The position numbers and the translations under genes are program-made. Source: Runella limosa DSM 17973 (GTDB lineage Bacteria > Bacteroidota > Bacteroidia > Cytophagales > Spirosomataceae). Taken from it: a DNA stretch of 64,000 nucleotides. A model generated the notes under the pieces. That model was not told where the DNA came from. It worked only from the letters and a program-made list of their open reading frames with translations, and ran no database searches. Below are positions 42,966 to 51,449 of the stretch, in pieces (within the stretch, counting starts at the first letter, position 1; each line of letters opens with the position of its first letter). Location: positions 223,801 through 287,800 of the forward strand of contig NZ_KI519427.1 in NCBI RefSeq assembly GCF_000482465.1, given 5' to 3'.

Positions 42966-45623
42966 TTAGCTGAGACGAGCCAATGCTTCTTGAATGGTGG
43001 CAATTTTTGCTTCGGCATCGGCTAGTTTTTGGCGTTCTTTGTCAACGATGTCGGCTTTGGCATTTTGTACAAAACGTTCGTTAGAAAGTTTCGCTTCTAC
43101 CGATTTTTTGAAACCAAGCGTATATTCGAGTTCCTTCTGAAGATTTTCGCGTTCGGCTTCTACGTCAAGTTCGCCTTCCAAGTTGACAAAAAACTCGTCG
43201 GCTTTTACCAAGAACGACATACCTTCTGCTTTGCCCGTAGTGTAACTGATGTCCGAAATGTTCGCTAACTTCACAAGCAGGCTTTCAAACGGTTGATAAA
43301 GTGCTTGATTTTCAGTTTTGATGGTCAACGGAAGCTCTGTTTTTGGGCTGATGTTTTTGGTGCTACGTAGGTTTCGAACGTTGGTAACAATCTCAAAGAA
43401 AATCTCAAAATTAGCCAGCATCGTTGCATCAAACGGCGCAACTTTGGGGAATTCGGCTACGCAAAGGCTTTCTTTTTCGCCACGAGGACTGATGTCTTGC
43501 CAAATTTCTTCCGTAATAAATGGCATGAACGGATGCGTCAGCGCCATCAATTTATCAAAAAATCCAATGGTTGCCTCAAACGTGGCTTGGTCGATGGGTT
43601 GTTCAAAACCTGGCTTAATCATTTCGAGATACTGTGAGCAGAAGTCGTCCCAAATGAGTTTATAAATCACATTGAGGGCATCTGACAAGCGGTATTTACT
43701 GAACAAATCGTGTACTTCGGCGATGGTTTGGTTCAGTTTTGCCTCAAACCACGCAATAGGGAGGGCCGCTACTTGACCGCCTTCATTGGAAGAAGGGGTA
43801 ACTGTCCATCCTTTCACCAAACGGAAGGCATTCCAAATTTTGTTACAGAAATTACGGCCTTGCTCGCATAGTTTTTCGTCAAAAAGAAGGTCATTACCCG
43901 CAGGAGAACTAAACAACATTCCTGTACGTACGCCATCGGCTCCGTAAATATTAATTAAGTCCAAAGGGTCGGGAGAGTTTCCTAACGATTTAGACATTTT
44001 ACGGCCTTTGGCATCACGAACAATCCCTGTTAAATATACATTACGGAATGGTAACTCACCTTTAAATTCATACCCAGCAATGATCATTCGTGCTACCCAG
44101 AAGAACAAAATCTCGGGTGCTGTCACGAGGTCGTTGGTAGGGTAGTAGTAGTTAATGTCTTCGTTGTTAGGGTCTTTCAATCCATCGAAAACCGTAATTG
44201 GCCACAACCACGAGCTAAACCACGTATCTACCACGTCGGGGTCTTGGGTCAAATCTTCTTCCGTAAGCGCAAATAACTGATACTCATGTTGGGCTTTACG
44301 GAGCGCTTCGCGTTTTGTTTTGGCCACAATGACTGTTCCGTCTTGCAAGTAGTAGGCGGGTATTTGCTGACCCCACCACAATTGGCGACTAATGTTCCAG
44401 TCGCGAACGTTCTCCATCCAAACACGATAGGTGTTTTTAAATTTAGGTGGAACCAACTGAATGTTGTCGTTCATCACGTTTTCAAGGGCAGGCTGGCAAA
44501 GTTCTTTCATCTTTACAAACCATTGCAACGACAAACGTGGTTCAATAACAGCATTGGTACGTTCTGAATGTCCTACGTTACTTTTATAGTCTTCTATTTT
44601 TTCAATGAAGCCCGCTTCATCAAGAAGTTTGATGATTTTTTTGCGTGCAATAAAACGGTCTTCGCCTACCAAAATTTGGGCTTTTTCATTGAGTGTACCG
44701 TCTTCGTTCAAAATATCAATGATGGGTAAGTTGTGTTTTAGTCCCAATTCATAGTCATTTTGGTCGTGAGCGGGAGTTACTTTTAAGCCACCTGTTCCAA
44801 AATCCATCGTAACGTACTCGTCGGTGATGATTGGAATTTCGCGGTTAATGAGCGGAATCAACGCTTTTTTGCCATGTAAATGCTTATAACGCTCATCGTC
44901 GGGGTGAACACAAATGGCTGAATCCGCCATGATGGTTTCAGGACGAACTGTTGCGATAATAATGTATTCATCATCGACACCCGCAGTGCCCCCATCGGGG
45001 GTTTGGGGGCTGATTTTATATTTCAAATAACACAATTTGGTCATTACCTCCTTGGTCAATACCTCTTCGTCTGATACAGTTGTTTTGGCTTGCGGGTCCC
45101 AGTTAACCATGCGGTGGCCACGATAAATGTATCCTTTATTATGCAGGTCGATAAACGTATCAATAACGGCATCGTACAAAGAGGGCTCCATCGTAAAACG
45201 CGTACGGTCCCAATCGCATGATGCACCCAATTTTCGCAATTGTTGGAGGATGATGCCACCGTACTTGTGCGTCCATTCCCACGCATATTCGTAAAATTGG
45301 TCGCGGGTTAAGTCGCGTTTTTGAATCCCTTTCTCTTTGAGCATGGCTACCACTTTGGCTTCGGTCGCAATCGAAGCGTGGTCGGTGCCTGGTACCCAGC
45401 ATGCCTCTTTTCCTTCCATACGCGCTTTACGGATGAGCACATCCTGAATGGTATTGTTGAGCATGTGCCCCATGTGTAAGACTCCCGTCACGTTTGGTGG
45501 AGGGATGACGATGGTATAAGGCTCTTTGTCAGGATTGGGCTTGGAATTGAAATAGCGATTTTCAATCCAGTAGCTGTACCATTTGTCTTCGATGTCGCGC
45601 GGATTGTAGGTTTTTGAAATCAT
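42966..45623 (-). CDS. valS: Valyl-tRNA synthetase
   Basis: An 885-residue class Ia synthetase that charges tRNA-Val. It shows PPNVTGVLHMGH (HIGH motif at 50-53), the CP1 editing domain with TVRPETIMADSAI and the FGTGGLKVTPAHDQNDYELG editing motif, WWGQQIPAYYL, the GRKMSKSLGNS signature (KMSKS at about 542-546), and the C-terminal coiled coil that contacts tRNA (from VDEERENL-like AERENLQKELEY to the end). Length and motif order are normal. It is monocistronic, with terminator-like hairpins downstream. Confidence 0.97.
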   Translation of the reverse strand: MISKTYNPRDIEDKWYSYWIENRYFNSKPNPDKEPYTIVIPPPNVTGVLHMGHMLNNTIQDVLIRKARMEGKEACWVPGTDHASIATEAKVVAMLKEKGIQKRDLTRDQFYEYAWEWTHKYGGIILQQLRKLGASCDWDRTRFTMEPSLYDAVIDTFIDLHNKGYIYRGHRMVNWDPQAKTTVSDEEVLTKEVMTKLCYLKYKISPQTPDGGTAGVDDEYIIIATVRPETIMADSAICVHPDDERYKHLHGKKALIPLINREIPIITDEYVTMDFGTGGLKVTPAHDQNDYELGLKHNLPIIDILNEDGTLNEKAQILVGEDRFIARKKIIKLLDEAGFIEKIEDYKSNVGHSERTNAVIEPRLSLQWFVKMKELCQPALENVMNDNIQLVPPKFKNTYRVWMENVRDWNISRQLWWGQQIPAYYLQDGTVIVAKTKREALRKAQHEYQLFALTEEDLTQDPDVVDTWFSSWLWPITVFDGLKDPNNEDINYYYPTNDLVTAPEILFFWVARMIIAGYEFKGELPFRNVYLTGIVRDAKGRKMSKSLGNSPDPLDLINIYGADGVRTGMLFSSPAGNDLLFDEKLCEQGRNFCNKIWNAFRLVKGWTVTPSSNEGGQVAALPIAWFEAKLNQTIAEVHDLFSKYRLSDALNVIYKLIWDDFCSQYLEMIKPGFEQPIDQATFEATIGFFDKLMALTHPFMPFITEEIWQDISPRGEKESLCVAEFPKVAPFDATMLANFEIFFEIVTNVRNLRSTKNISPKTELPLTIKTENQALYQPFESLLVKLANISDISYTTGKAEGMSFLVKADEFFVNLEGELDVEAERENLQKELEYTLGFKKSVEAKLSNERFVQNAKADIVDKERQKLADAEAKIATIQEALARLS

Positions 45624-45692
45624 GTTTGTTGGTTTATAAGTAACCCCACTTAAATCGTTCTTAAAAAAGGGAGATTTTAGTAATGATAATAG

Positions 45693-45800
45693 TTAATTTG
45701 AAAGCGTTTCAATTGTAGTTAATGGAAGTCCCGTTGCCGTGGCTATTTGCTCATTGGAAAGGCCAAGGTTTTTGAGGTGTCATTCTAATTTTTTTGCAAA
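45693..45800 (-). pseudogene. Remnant C-terminus of a PD-(D/E)XK (Rpn-type) transposase-like protein
   Basis: On the minus strand, KKLE is followed by an in-frame TGA, then HLKNLGLSNEQIATATGLPL and TTIETLSN with a TAA at 45693-45695. The C-terminal pattern LKxxGLSxEQIAxxTGLxxxxIExL is what I know from Rpn/PDDEXK_2 recombination-promoting nuclease families common in Bacteroidota. No upstream catalytic part is present. It is a short fossil; the family call rests on this motif only. Confidence 0.5.
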
Positions 45801-45906
45801 AGTACGGAAAAATCCCCTTATCCCTGCCAGCGCCTTAAACGTGGGCGTACGAATAAATGCAGGTTTTAGTGGTATTCATTCTAAAACACATAGAGCACAT
45901 TAGGAT

Positions 45907-45973
45907 GAACACATAGTAAACATAGAACATAGCTTTGTTTTCTATGTGAAAACTCTATGTGGACTATGTGTTC
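45907..45973. repeat. 67-nt long hairpin in the valS-rtcB gap
   Basis: Arms GAACACATAGT (45907-45917) and ACTATGTGTTC (45963-45973) are perfect complements, and inner segments ACATAG and CTATGT repeat the same word, so the element can fold end to end. A further 12-bp palindrome TTGGTGCACCAA lies at 45999-46010. The remainder of 45624-46032 has only the transposase remnant. Confidence 0.6.
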
Positions 45974-46032
45974 AATTTCGCCTAGTCGCCTGCAAAGTTT
46001 GGTGCACCAACAAACGCTGACAGGGTGCTTTT

Positions 46033-47559
46033 TTAATCTTCTCGGCCTTCTTTTCGGTTAGCGTCGGCCATTCGGACGATTTTAGGACTGAATTTAGCCA
46101 AAACTTTCACCAAGTCTTGCTGGGCCGCAATCACCGTTTCGATGTTTTTATAGACCATCGGTGCTTCGTCTAAGTCCCCGCCAATCAATTGGATATGGGT
46201 CTCCTCCAAAATCTTATTGAGTTGATGACGAGTGATATTTTCAAACGCCTTGGTACGAGACATGACGCGTCCTGCTCCGTGAGAGGCTGAGTTGAGAGCG
46301 GTGTCGTTCCCCTTTCCACGTACAACAAATCCTGGCTGCGTCATTGAACCTGGAATAATTCCGAGGTCGTTGGGGCCTGCGGGTGTGGCTCCTTTTCGGT
46401 GAACCATCACCTCTTCTCCGTTGGAAAGGGTTTCTTTCCAAGCAAAATTATGGTGGTTTTCGACCATTTTTAGGGGCTTTTCTCGCAATTCACGTGCGAT
46501 TTTTGCATGAATTTCGTGGTGATTGGCCGAGGCATATTCGCCCGCCAAATTCATGGCAATCCAGTACTCTTGTCCCTCTTCGGTATTTAAGTCGAGCCAC
46601 GCCAAATGCGCTGCTGGTTTGGGTAAACGTGTTTTTTGCATGGCGAGTTTGGAGTAGTAATTTGCAACTGTTCCCCCAAAACCTCGCGAACCCGAGTGCG
46701 ATAACAAAGCTAAATAATTGCCAACGGGTAGGCCGAGGAGGTCGTCTTGTTCAAAGACTTCCACAACGCCCCATTCGACAAAGTGGTTGCCCGTACCTGA
46801 CGTCCCCAACTGACGGTACGCTTTGTCTTTTAGGCCGCGGATAATTTTGGTCGCTCGCCATTCGGGCAAGTCCATCACGCTTTCGTCAAATTTTTTACTC
46901 GTTTCTCCCCCCATTCCGAATTTGGTATTTTCGACCAACGTTCGTTTTAATAAATGAGGTTCTCGCTTAAAAAAATCAGCAGGTAAGTCGAAAATCGACA
47001 TACACATTCGGCAGGCAATGTCCACCCCAACGGCGTACGGAATGACCGTTTCTGGGTGGGTGGCCAAAACGCCGCCAATCGGCAAACCGTAGCCTTGGTG
47101 GGCATCGGGCATAAGCGCCCCCGCGATAGAAATCGGCAGACTCGTCGCCGTTTTCATTTGGTCTAATGCCCCTTGTTCGATATGCTCTCGTCCAAAAATG
47201 GCGTAAGGCAACGGCCCATCACGCAACGTATAATCAACGGTTTGGTGTTTTTCGCTACTACTCAATACAAATTCGGGCTCAGGCGGGGGTAAAAACGACT
47301 TTCCCGTTTCCGACAGCGGAATGAAAATCTTTTCCTTTTGCAAGCCGTAAATAGCTTGAGCTAAGTTGGTTACTTTGTTTTTGGAGTAGGCAAACTTTTT
47401 GGGATTTTCGAGCATTCGCGCAAAAAGTTCGAGTACCTTTTCTTTAGGATATTCAGCGCGTTGGTGAAGCCCGTTGGCAACTCGCAAAAACGTAGTATGT
47501 AATGAGGCTGGAATATCAGCCAGCACTAAGATTTCTTCGATGGTGAATAAACTGTTCAT
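46033..47559 (-). CDS. rtcB: RtcB-family RNA ligase
   Basis: A 508-residue RtcB, which joins 2',3'-cyclic-phosphate or 3'-phosphate RNA ends to 5'-OH ends using GTP and manganese, typically in tRNA or rRNA repair. Key segments are PDAHQGYGLPIGGVLAT, YAVGVDIACRMCMSIFDL (metal-binding Asp/Cys), GTSGTGNHFVEWG, LLSHSGSRGFGG, and near the end NSASHGAGRVMSRTKAF with the guanylylated His. I chose ATG 47559: an in-frame ATG at 47643 would start inside the terminator-adjacent leader. No archease gene is next to it. The upstream leader is unusual (see 47642-47787). Confidence 0.93.
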   Translation of the reverse strand: MNSLFTIEEILVLADIPASLHTTFLRVANGLHQRAEYPKEKVLELFARMLENPKKFAYSKNKVTNLAQAIYGLQKEKIFIPLSETGKSFLPPPEPEFVLSSSEKHQTVDYTLRDGPLPYAIFGREHIEQGALDQMKTATSLPISIAGALMPDAHQGYGLPIGGVLATHPETVIPYAVGVDIACRMCMSIFDLPADFFKREPHLLKRTLVENTKFGMGGETSKKFDESVMDLPEWRATKIIRGLKDKAYRQLGTSGTGNHFVEWGVVEVFEQDDLLGLPVGNYLALLSHSGSRGFGGTVANYYSKLAMQKTRLPKPAAHLAWLDLNTEEGQEYWIAMNLAGEYASANHHEIHAKIARELREKPLKMVENHHNFAWKETLSNGEEVMVHRKGATPAGPNDLGIIPGSMTQPGFVVRGKGNDTALNSASHGAGRVMSRTKAFENITRHQLNKILEETHIQLIGGDLDEAPMVYKNIETVIAAQQDLVKVLAKFSPKIVRMADANRKEGRED

Positions 47560-47641
47560 CTGAATAGTTTGTGAAAATTTGAAACTTGTTGGGCCAGTCA
47601 TTCCAAACAGGAGAAGGTAAATTGTTAAGAGAAAATGGCAC

Positions 47642-47670
47642 AAAAAAAGCCCGACTGGGAAGAGTCGGGC
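47642..47670 (-). terminator. Intrinsic terminator upstream of rtcB
   Basis: On the minus strand, GCCCGACT / AGTCGGGC forms an 8-bp GC-rich stem with a 6-nt loop, followed by seven T residues. It lies 83 nt before the rtcB ATG and 234 nt after the photolyase-type stop. It could end the photolyase transcript or act as an attenuator of rtcB. Confidence 0.8.
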
Positions 47671-47697
47671 GGGGTATGTTAAAGGAGGAAATTCGCT

Positions 47698-47787
47698 CTA
47701 AAACACATACTTGCCGACTCGCATAGCATCACAGACGCAGACGTCTGCGAACTGGCCAATTGCTATATTTTGCGAATACCGTAGCAT
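47698..47787 (-). CDS. Possible 29-codon leader ORF / structured leader of rtcB
   Basis: An ATG at 47787 opens a 29-codon frame (LRYSQNIAIGQFADVCVCDA then MRVGKYVF) ending 28 nt before the terminator stem. The same stretch can fold: CAGACG (47747-47742) pairs with CGTCTG (47737-47732) inside ATAGCA (47766-47761) paired with TGCTAT (47728-47723). I cannot decide whether it is translated, a structured RNA, or both. The rest of the 344-bp gap 47560-47903 shows nothing else. Confidence 0.35.
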   Translation of the reverse strand: MLRYSQNIAIGQFADVCVCDAMRVGKYVF

Positions 47788-47903
47788 AGTTGTGTTTGTT
47801 TTAATTTGTGCCACAAAATTAGAAAAAACAAAATTGTATTTTCCAATGATTTGTTAGATTTATTTTTTGTAAAAATTTCTTACTTTTTGTAACTATCAGA
47901 TAA

Positions 47904-49457
47904 TCAGAGATTTTGTAGATTTCTGAGATGGGTGTCAGCTTGCTCCAAAATGGCTTGTTTTTCGGCATTAGACATTTTATTGAGCAGTTGATACATCATT
48001 CCAATCCTTGGATTTTTTTCTAATAAAGCTCGATTGTGTTCGTAAAAATGCCAATAAAGGCTGTTGAATGGGCAAGCTTTCGCTCCTAGTTTTGCCTTTT
48101 TATCGTAGGAGCAAGACGCACAGTAATTGCTCATTTTGTCGATGTAATTGGCGGAAGAAACGTAAGGTTTCGAGCCCACAAGTCCCCCGTCAGCATATTG
48201 GCTCATGCCTCGGGTATTGGTGATTTCGACCCATTCGATGGCGTCGATGTAAATACCCAAGTACCACTGATCTACTTCGTCGGGATGGATGCCTGCTAAA
48301 AGTGCAAAATTACCCGTAATCATTAGTCGCTGGATGTGGTGCGCATAGGAGAATTTGAGACTTTGTCCAATTGCGTGTTTGAGACAATTCATCTTTGTTT
48401 CACCCGTCCAAAACCAATCGGGAAGTGAACGTTCGTACCCAAAAAAATTAAGTTGCTGATAATCGGGCATTTTGGCCCAATAAATCCCGCGCATGTATTC
48501 GCGCCATCCCAAAATTTGCCGCACAAACCCTTCACATTGCTCAATACTTACGCGTTCGGGATATTTTTTCCAATACTCAACCGCCGCATTGACGACTTCA
48601 CGGGGACTGAGCATTTTGGTATTGAGTGAAAACGAAAGTTTGGAATGAAACAACGTCCAGTGACCCGTATGCATCGCATCTTGGTAGCGGCCAAAATGAG
48701 CAAACAAGTGCCTGAGAAAAAAGTCCAGCACTTCTAATGACTGCTTTCGCGAGGTGGGCCAAGGAAAGCGGTCGGCGAGGGGAGTACCCAAATACCGAAC
48801 TCCTGCACGGTCAATTTCCTCCAAAATATCCCGATAATCGTGCGAAAACTCATGACTAGGTACCTGCGATGGATTCCCTTTAAACGCTTTTCGATTGCTA
48901 CTATCGAAATTCCAGCGTCCTCCAGCGGGTTCGGAGCCTTCCATCAAAACACCGTGTTTTTTGCGCATGGTTCGGTAAAAACTTTCCATAAGGTAGGTCT
49001 TTTTTGAACCAAAAAGCTGGGCTATTTCCTCGCGGGTCGTGTAAAAATGCTCCGTGTCATAGACTTTGCTTTGAATGCTAAGTTGTTGACAGTAAGTAGT
49101 TAGCTGCTGGTCGAGGCGGTATTCGTCGGGAAGTTGATATTCAAAACATTCTATGTTGTTTTGTTCAATGAACCAATCAAGGTTTTGGGTCAAACTTTGA
49201 GTATTGTTAGGGTCATTGATGCGAAGATGAACGACACGGTGCCCCCGTTTTTGTAGGTAAGCTGCAAAATTGTACATGGCCGCAAAAAAGCCAATGACTT
49301 TCTGGACGTGATGCACCACATAATCGGTTTCTTGTCTCAGTTCCATCAATACATACAGCGTGTCGACGGAGGGCTGGTTGTACCAACTGTGCTGATAATT
49401 GAGCTGGTCACCTAAAATAAGTCTAAGGGTTTTCAATGGCTTTCTTGTTTCGTTCAT
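47904..49457 (-). CDS. Fe-S photolyase / cryptochrome-type flavoprotein (DPRP family)
   Basis: A 517-residue protein of the deoxyribodipyrimidine photolyase-related group, which includes bacterial (6-4) photolyases and FeS-BCP cryptochromes. The N-terminus ([17 protein letters not shown]) is the antenna-domain start. The FAD domain has [38 protein letters not shown] and [26 protein letters not shown]. Cysteines in [27 protein letters not shown] match ligands of the 4Fe-4S cluster. It would repair UV lesions or sense blue light. ATG 49457 is preferred over a GTG at 49472; either way it overlaps the DUF2256 gene. Confidence 0.9.
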   Translation of the reverse strand: MNETRKPLKTLRLILGDQLNYQHSWYNQPSVDTLYVLMELRQETDYVVHHVQKVIGFFAAMYNFAAYLQKRGHRVVHLRINDPNNTQSLTQNLDWFIEQNNIECFEYQLPDEYRLDQQLTTYCQQLSIQSKVYDTEHFYTTREEIAQLFGSKKTYLMESFYRTMRKKHGVLMEGSEPAGGRWNFDSSNRKAFKGNPSQVPSHEFSHDYRDILEEIDRAGVRYLGTPLADRFPWPTSRKQSLEVLDFFLRHLFAHFGRYQDAMHTGHWTLFHSKLSFSLNTKMLSPREVVNAAVEYWKKYPERVSIEQCEGFVRQILGWREYMRGIYWAKMPDYQQLNFFGYERSLPDWFWTGETKMNCLKHAIGQSLKFSYAHHIQRLMITGNFALLAGIHPDEVDQWYLGIYIDAIEWVEITNTRGMSQYADGGLVGSKPYVSSANYIDKMSNYCASCSYDKKAKLGAKACPFNSLYWHFYEHNRALLEKNPRIGMMYQLLNKMSNAEKQAILEQADTHLRNLQNL

Positions 49458-49575
49458 TTCGGCAGCGGTCACTACAGTACTTGACCTCTTCCCATACTTT
49501 TTCCCATTTTTTTCGCCAAGTAAAAGGGCGACCGCACACGAGGCAGATTTTGGAGGGTAGGTGTTGTTTTTTCAA
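49423..49575 (-). CDS. DUF2256-type zinc-ribbon protein (50 residues, TTG start)
   Basis: A small gene overlapping the start of the photolyase-type gene by 35 bp in another frame. It reads from a TTG at 49575 (no in-frame ATG; a TAA lies five codons upstream): [20 protein letters not shown], then [20 protein letters not shown]. Two Cys pairs (CLVC and CSDRC) form a compact zinc site, and the CxxCxRPFxWRKKWxxxWxxVKYCSxRCR pattern is the DUF2256 signature. This family commonly neighbours photolyase/cryptochrome genes, as here. Translational coupling is likely. Confidence 0.85.
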   Translation of the reverse strand: MKKQHLPSKICLVCGRPFTWRKKWEKVWEEVKYCSDRCRNERNKKAIENP

Positions 49576-49940
49576 GGTAAAAGTCTTTTAAACCATCAAC
49601 TAGCCCTTTCAAAAAATGTTTGAATGAAATGGGTGGATACGTTGCTGGTGGGTTGATTATCAGCGCATTGAGTGGTTTGTTTTTTTGCGTCGGAGAAGCA
49701 ATGCCTTATTTGCCCCAAATGGTACTTTGGGGCAAGCTCGCTGCAATTCTTTATTTTCCCCAGGCCAAGCTGGGTTAAAAGAACCCCAAAAAAGAACGGC
49801 AGGAGGAAAACCCCTGCCGTTGCTTTGATCAATTAGACCGTAAGAACTTACTTTACCCACATTATACTTTCTCTCTTACGATAATAAGTCTATCGAATTC
49901 TTGTGTTAGGTTAGATGATATTTTTTATACGCAAACACTT
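49576..49940. other. Intergenic stretch with hairpins, no convincing gene
   Basis: This region lies between the DUF2256 start and the terminator of the two-component operon. It holds a 9-bp stem TGCCCCAAA / TTTGGGGCA (49711-49734) and an 8-bp stem ACGGCAGG / CCTGCCGT (about 49797-49821). A 78-codon minus-strand frame crosses both hairpins but shows no family features or sensible composition, so I do not call it. Confidence 0.5.
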
Positions 49941-49976
49941 AAAAAAACCGACGCTCAACAAACGGACGTCGGTTTT
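49941..49976 (-). terminator. Terminator downstream of the two-component operon
   Basis: Stem AAAACCGACG / CGTCGGTTTT, 10 bp with a 13-nt loop, followed on the minus strand by further T residues. It ends the kinase transcript and, if the promoter at 50021 is real, a short separate transcript. Confidence 0.85.
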
Positions 49977-50014
49977 ATTTCTTTCAACTATTCTTACTGT
50001 ATAAGAAAACCATT
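49944..50014 (-). ncRNA. Candidate short RNA controlled by the adjacent regulator
   Basis: A -7-like box TACATTTG (50028-50021, minus strand) lies 7 nt beyond a 20-bp element identical to one upstream of the response-regulator gene, and the strong terminator at 49944-49976 lies only about 45-70 nt downstream. A transcript of about 70 nt would result. It has only a nine-codon ORF (ATG at about 50008). This is a prediction from promoter, operator and terminator positions; no structure family is recognised. Confidence 0.3.
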
Positions 50015-50020
50015 ACACCA

Positions 50021-50055
50021 CAAATGTACGGTGGCAATGCTTAAAAAGTCATTAA
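50021..50055 (-). promoter_or_regulatory. Operator copy B plus -7 box downstream of the kinase gene
   Basis: AATGCTTAAAAAGTCATTAA (50036-50055) is identical to copy A at 52179-52198. It contains TTAA-N7-TTAA, an 11-bp direct repeat typical of OmpR/PhoB-class sites. On the minus strand it is followed after 7 nt by TACATTTG, a perfect -7 match, so the operator occupies the -33 region as for activator-dependent promoters. Confidence 0.55.
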
Positions 50056-51449
50056 GAACTTACTAAATTGTCGTTAGTTTTTGAATAAGGAAGCACGATG
50101 GTAAAAATGGTCGTACGGGTAGCTTGGTCGGAGGACACATGAAGCCAGCTTTCGTGCAATTTTATGATACGTTCTACCAACGATAGACCTACCCCGTAGC
50201 CTTTGATGTGTGAGGCACCGTCTCGTCGATAAAAAGGTCGAAAAATAAGCTTCATTTCTTCAGAGGCGATTGTCTCACCTGTATTTTGAAACTCCAATTG
50301 AATACCTTCTTTGGTAAAAAATACGTGTACATTGACGTGGGAATTGTCCGAAAATTTACAGCCATTTTCCATCAAATTCACAAAGGCAGTTTTGAGTAGA
50401 TGCGGGTTGCCGTTGACCAATAACTGGTTTTCGCTACTGATATCTTCGTCAAATTGCACCGTAATCAGGTAGTTGGGCTCGGCCGACAACAAGAGACTAC
50501 GCGCATCCCAAAGCACTTCATCTATGCGAACTTCTCCGTAGAATATACGTTGAGATTCATCATTGACTTTGGCTAGGTCGAGCAGGGTTTCGGCAAGGTG
50601 ACTAAGTTCTCGGATGTCTTGTCGAACAGAAACAATAAGTGATTGATAATCAACAGTACTTCTCTCCTTGAGCATCGCTACATCAAGCTGGGTTCCCATG
50701 CGCATAAGCGGGTTCTTTAGCTCATGAGATACGTTCGAAATAAAAAGATTTTGGAGCCTAAATGCTTCGGACAAACGGCCTAATAAATCGTTGAAGGTGA
50801 GGGTTAGTTGCCCAATTTCATCTTGCGGATTTTCGACCGTGAGGGGTTGGTCAAGTTGCTTGGGAAATAGCTGTTTTACTTGGTTGATAATACGCGTAAT
50901 GGGCGACATAGCCCTTCCTGAAAAGTACCATCCTGCAAAACCAAAAAGAATAACTTCGAGCAAATAAAGCCACACCAAGATTTGGCGAAGACTCTCTAAA
51001 TTTTCCCTGCCCCACAAATCTTCTGCTCCAATGACGGTTGTTACGCCGCCGTACGAATCGGCAAAAAAAAGGCCCAGTGCTAATTGGTGATTGAGGGTAA
51101 GTCGAACTTTTTTCTCCTGACGAATACGGTTTAATAATTCAGGGGTAATTTGGTAGGTAATCGTGTCGTTGTTGGTATAAATTTCTTGGTTTTTGGCGTT
51201 GTAAACGACTAACTTTTCGTTAATAAATACATCGTAATTTGACTTGTCAATAATTCTGAGTAAGTCAGAGCTCACTTCATTGACCTTCATTAAAAGTTCG
51301 GTCGTTGTTTGCGCTTTTTTTTCTAAGCGGTCAAAAAATTCTTCTTCTACGTATTCGACTCTTAAAAGATAAATAGTTAGGAAGGTAATGAGTAAAATAC
51401 TTGATACCAGTACCGTGAACTGAACGGTAAGTCGTGTCCTGATGTTCAT
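50052..51449 (-). CDS. Sensor histidine kinase with HAMP domain
   Basis: A 465-residue transmembrane kinase of the classical HisKA type. Helices at about 12-30 and 157-178 enclose a periplasmic sensor region of about 125 residues. A HAMP linker follows (residues 180-232, with ISPITR-like MSPITRIINQV), then HisKA with phospho-acceptor H242 in ISNVSHELKNPL and HATPase motifs NLMENGCKFSD and GYGVGLSLVERIIKLH. It is typical of CusS/RprX-like sensors of envelope or metal stress; the ligand is unknown. Its ATG overlaps the regulator stop by 1 bp (TAATG), so the pair is translationally coupled. Confidence 0.93.
   Translation of the reverse strand: MNIRTRLTVQFTVLVSSILLITFLTIYLLRVEYVEEEFFDRLEKKAQTTTELLMKVNEVSSDLLRIIDKSNYDVFINEKLVVYNAKNQEIYTNNDTITYQITPELLNRIRQEKKVRLTLNHQLALGLFFADSYGGVTTVIGAEDLWGRENLESLRQILVWLYLLEVILFGFAGWYFSGRAMSPITRIINQVKQLFPKQLDQPLTVENPQDEIGQLTLTFNDLLGRLSEAFRLQNLFISNVSHELKNPLMRMGTQLDVAMLKERSTVDYQSLIVSVRQDIRELSHLAETLLDLAKVNDESQRIFYGEVRIDEVLWDARSLLLSAEPNYLITVQFDEDISSENQLLVNGNPHLLKTAFVNLMENGCKFSDNSHVNVHVFFTKEGIQLEFQNTGETIASEEMKLIFRPFYRRDGASHIKGYGVGLSLVERIIKLHESWLHVSSDQATRTTIFTIVLPYSKTNDNLVSS

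Noticed and set aside
47560..47643. Longer rtcB start at 47643
   Set aside because: It would begin one base from the terminator T run and add a hydrophobic leader unlike RtcB proteins; ATG 47559 gives the normal N-terminus.
47690..47790. tRNA-like gene near rtcB
   Set aside because: Helices are present, but no T-arm consensus, acceptor stem or proper cloverleaf spacing can be drawn.
49596..49832. A 78-codon minus-strand frame upstream of DUF2256
   Set aside because: It crosses two hairpins, has unlikely composition and no recognisable motif; better read as intergenic sequence.
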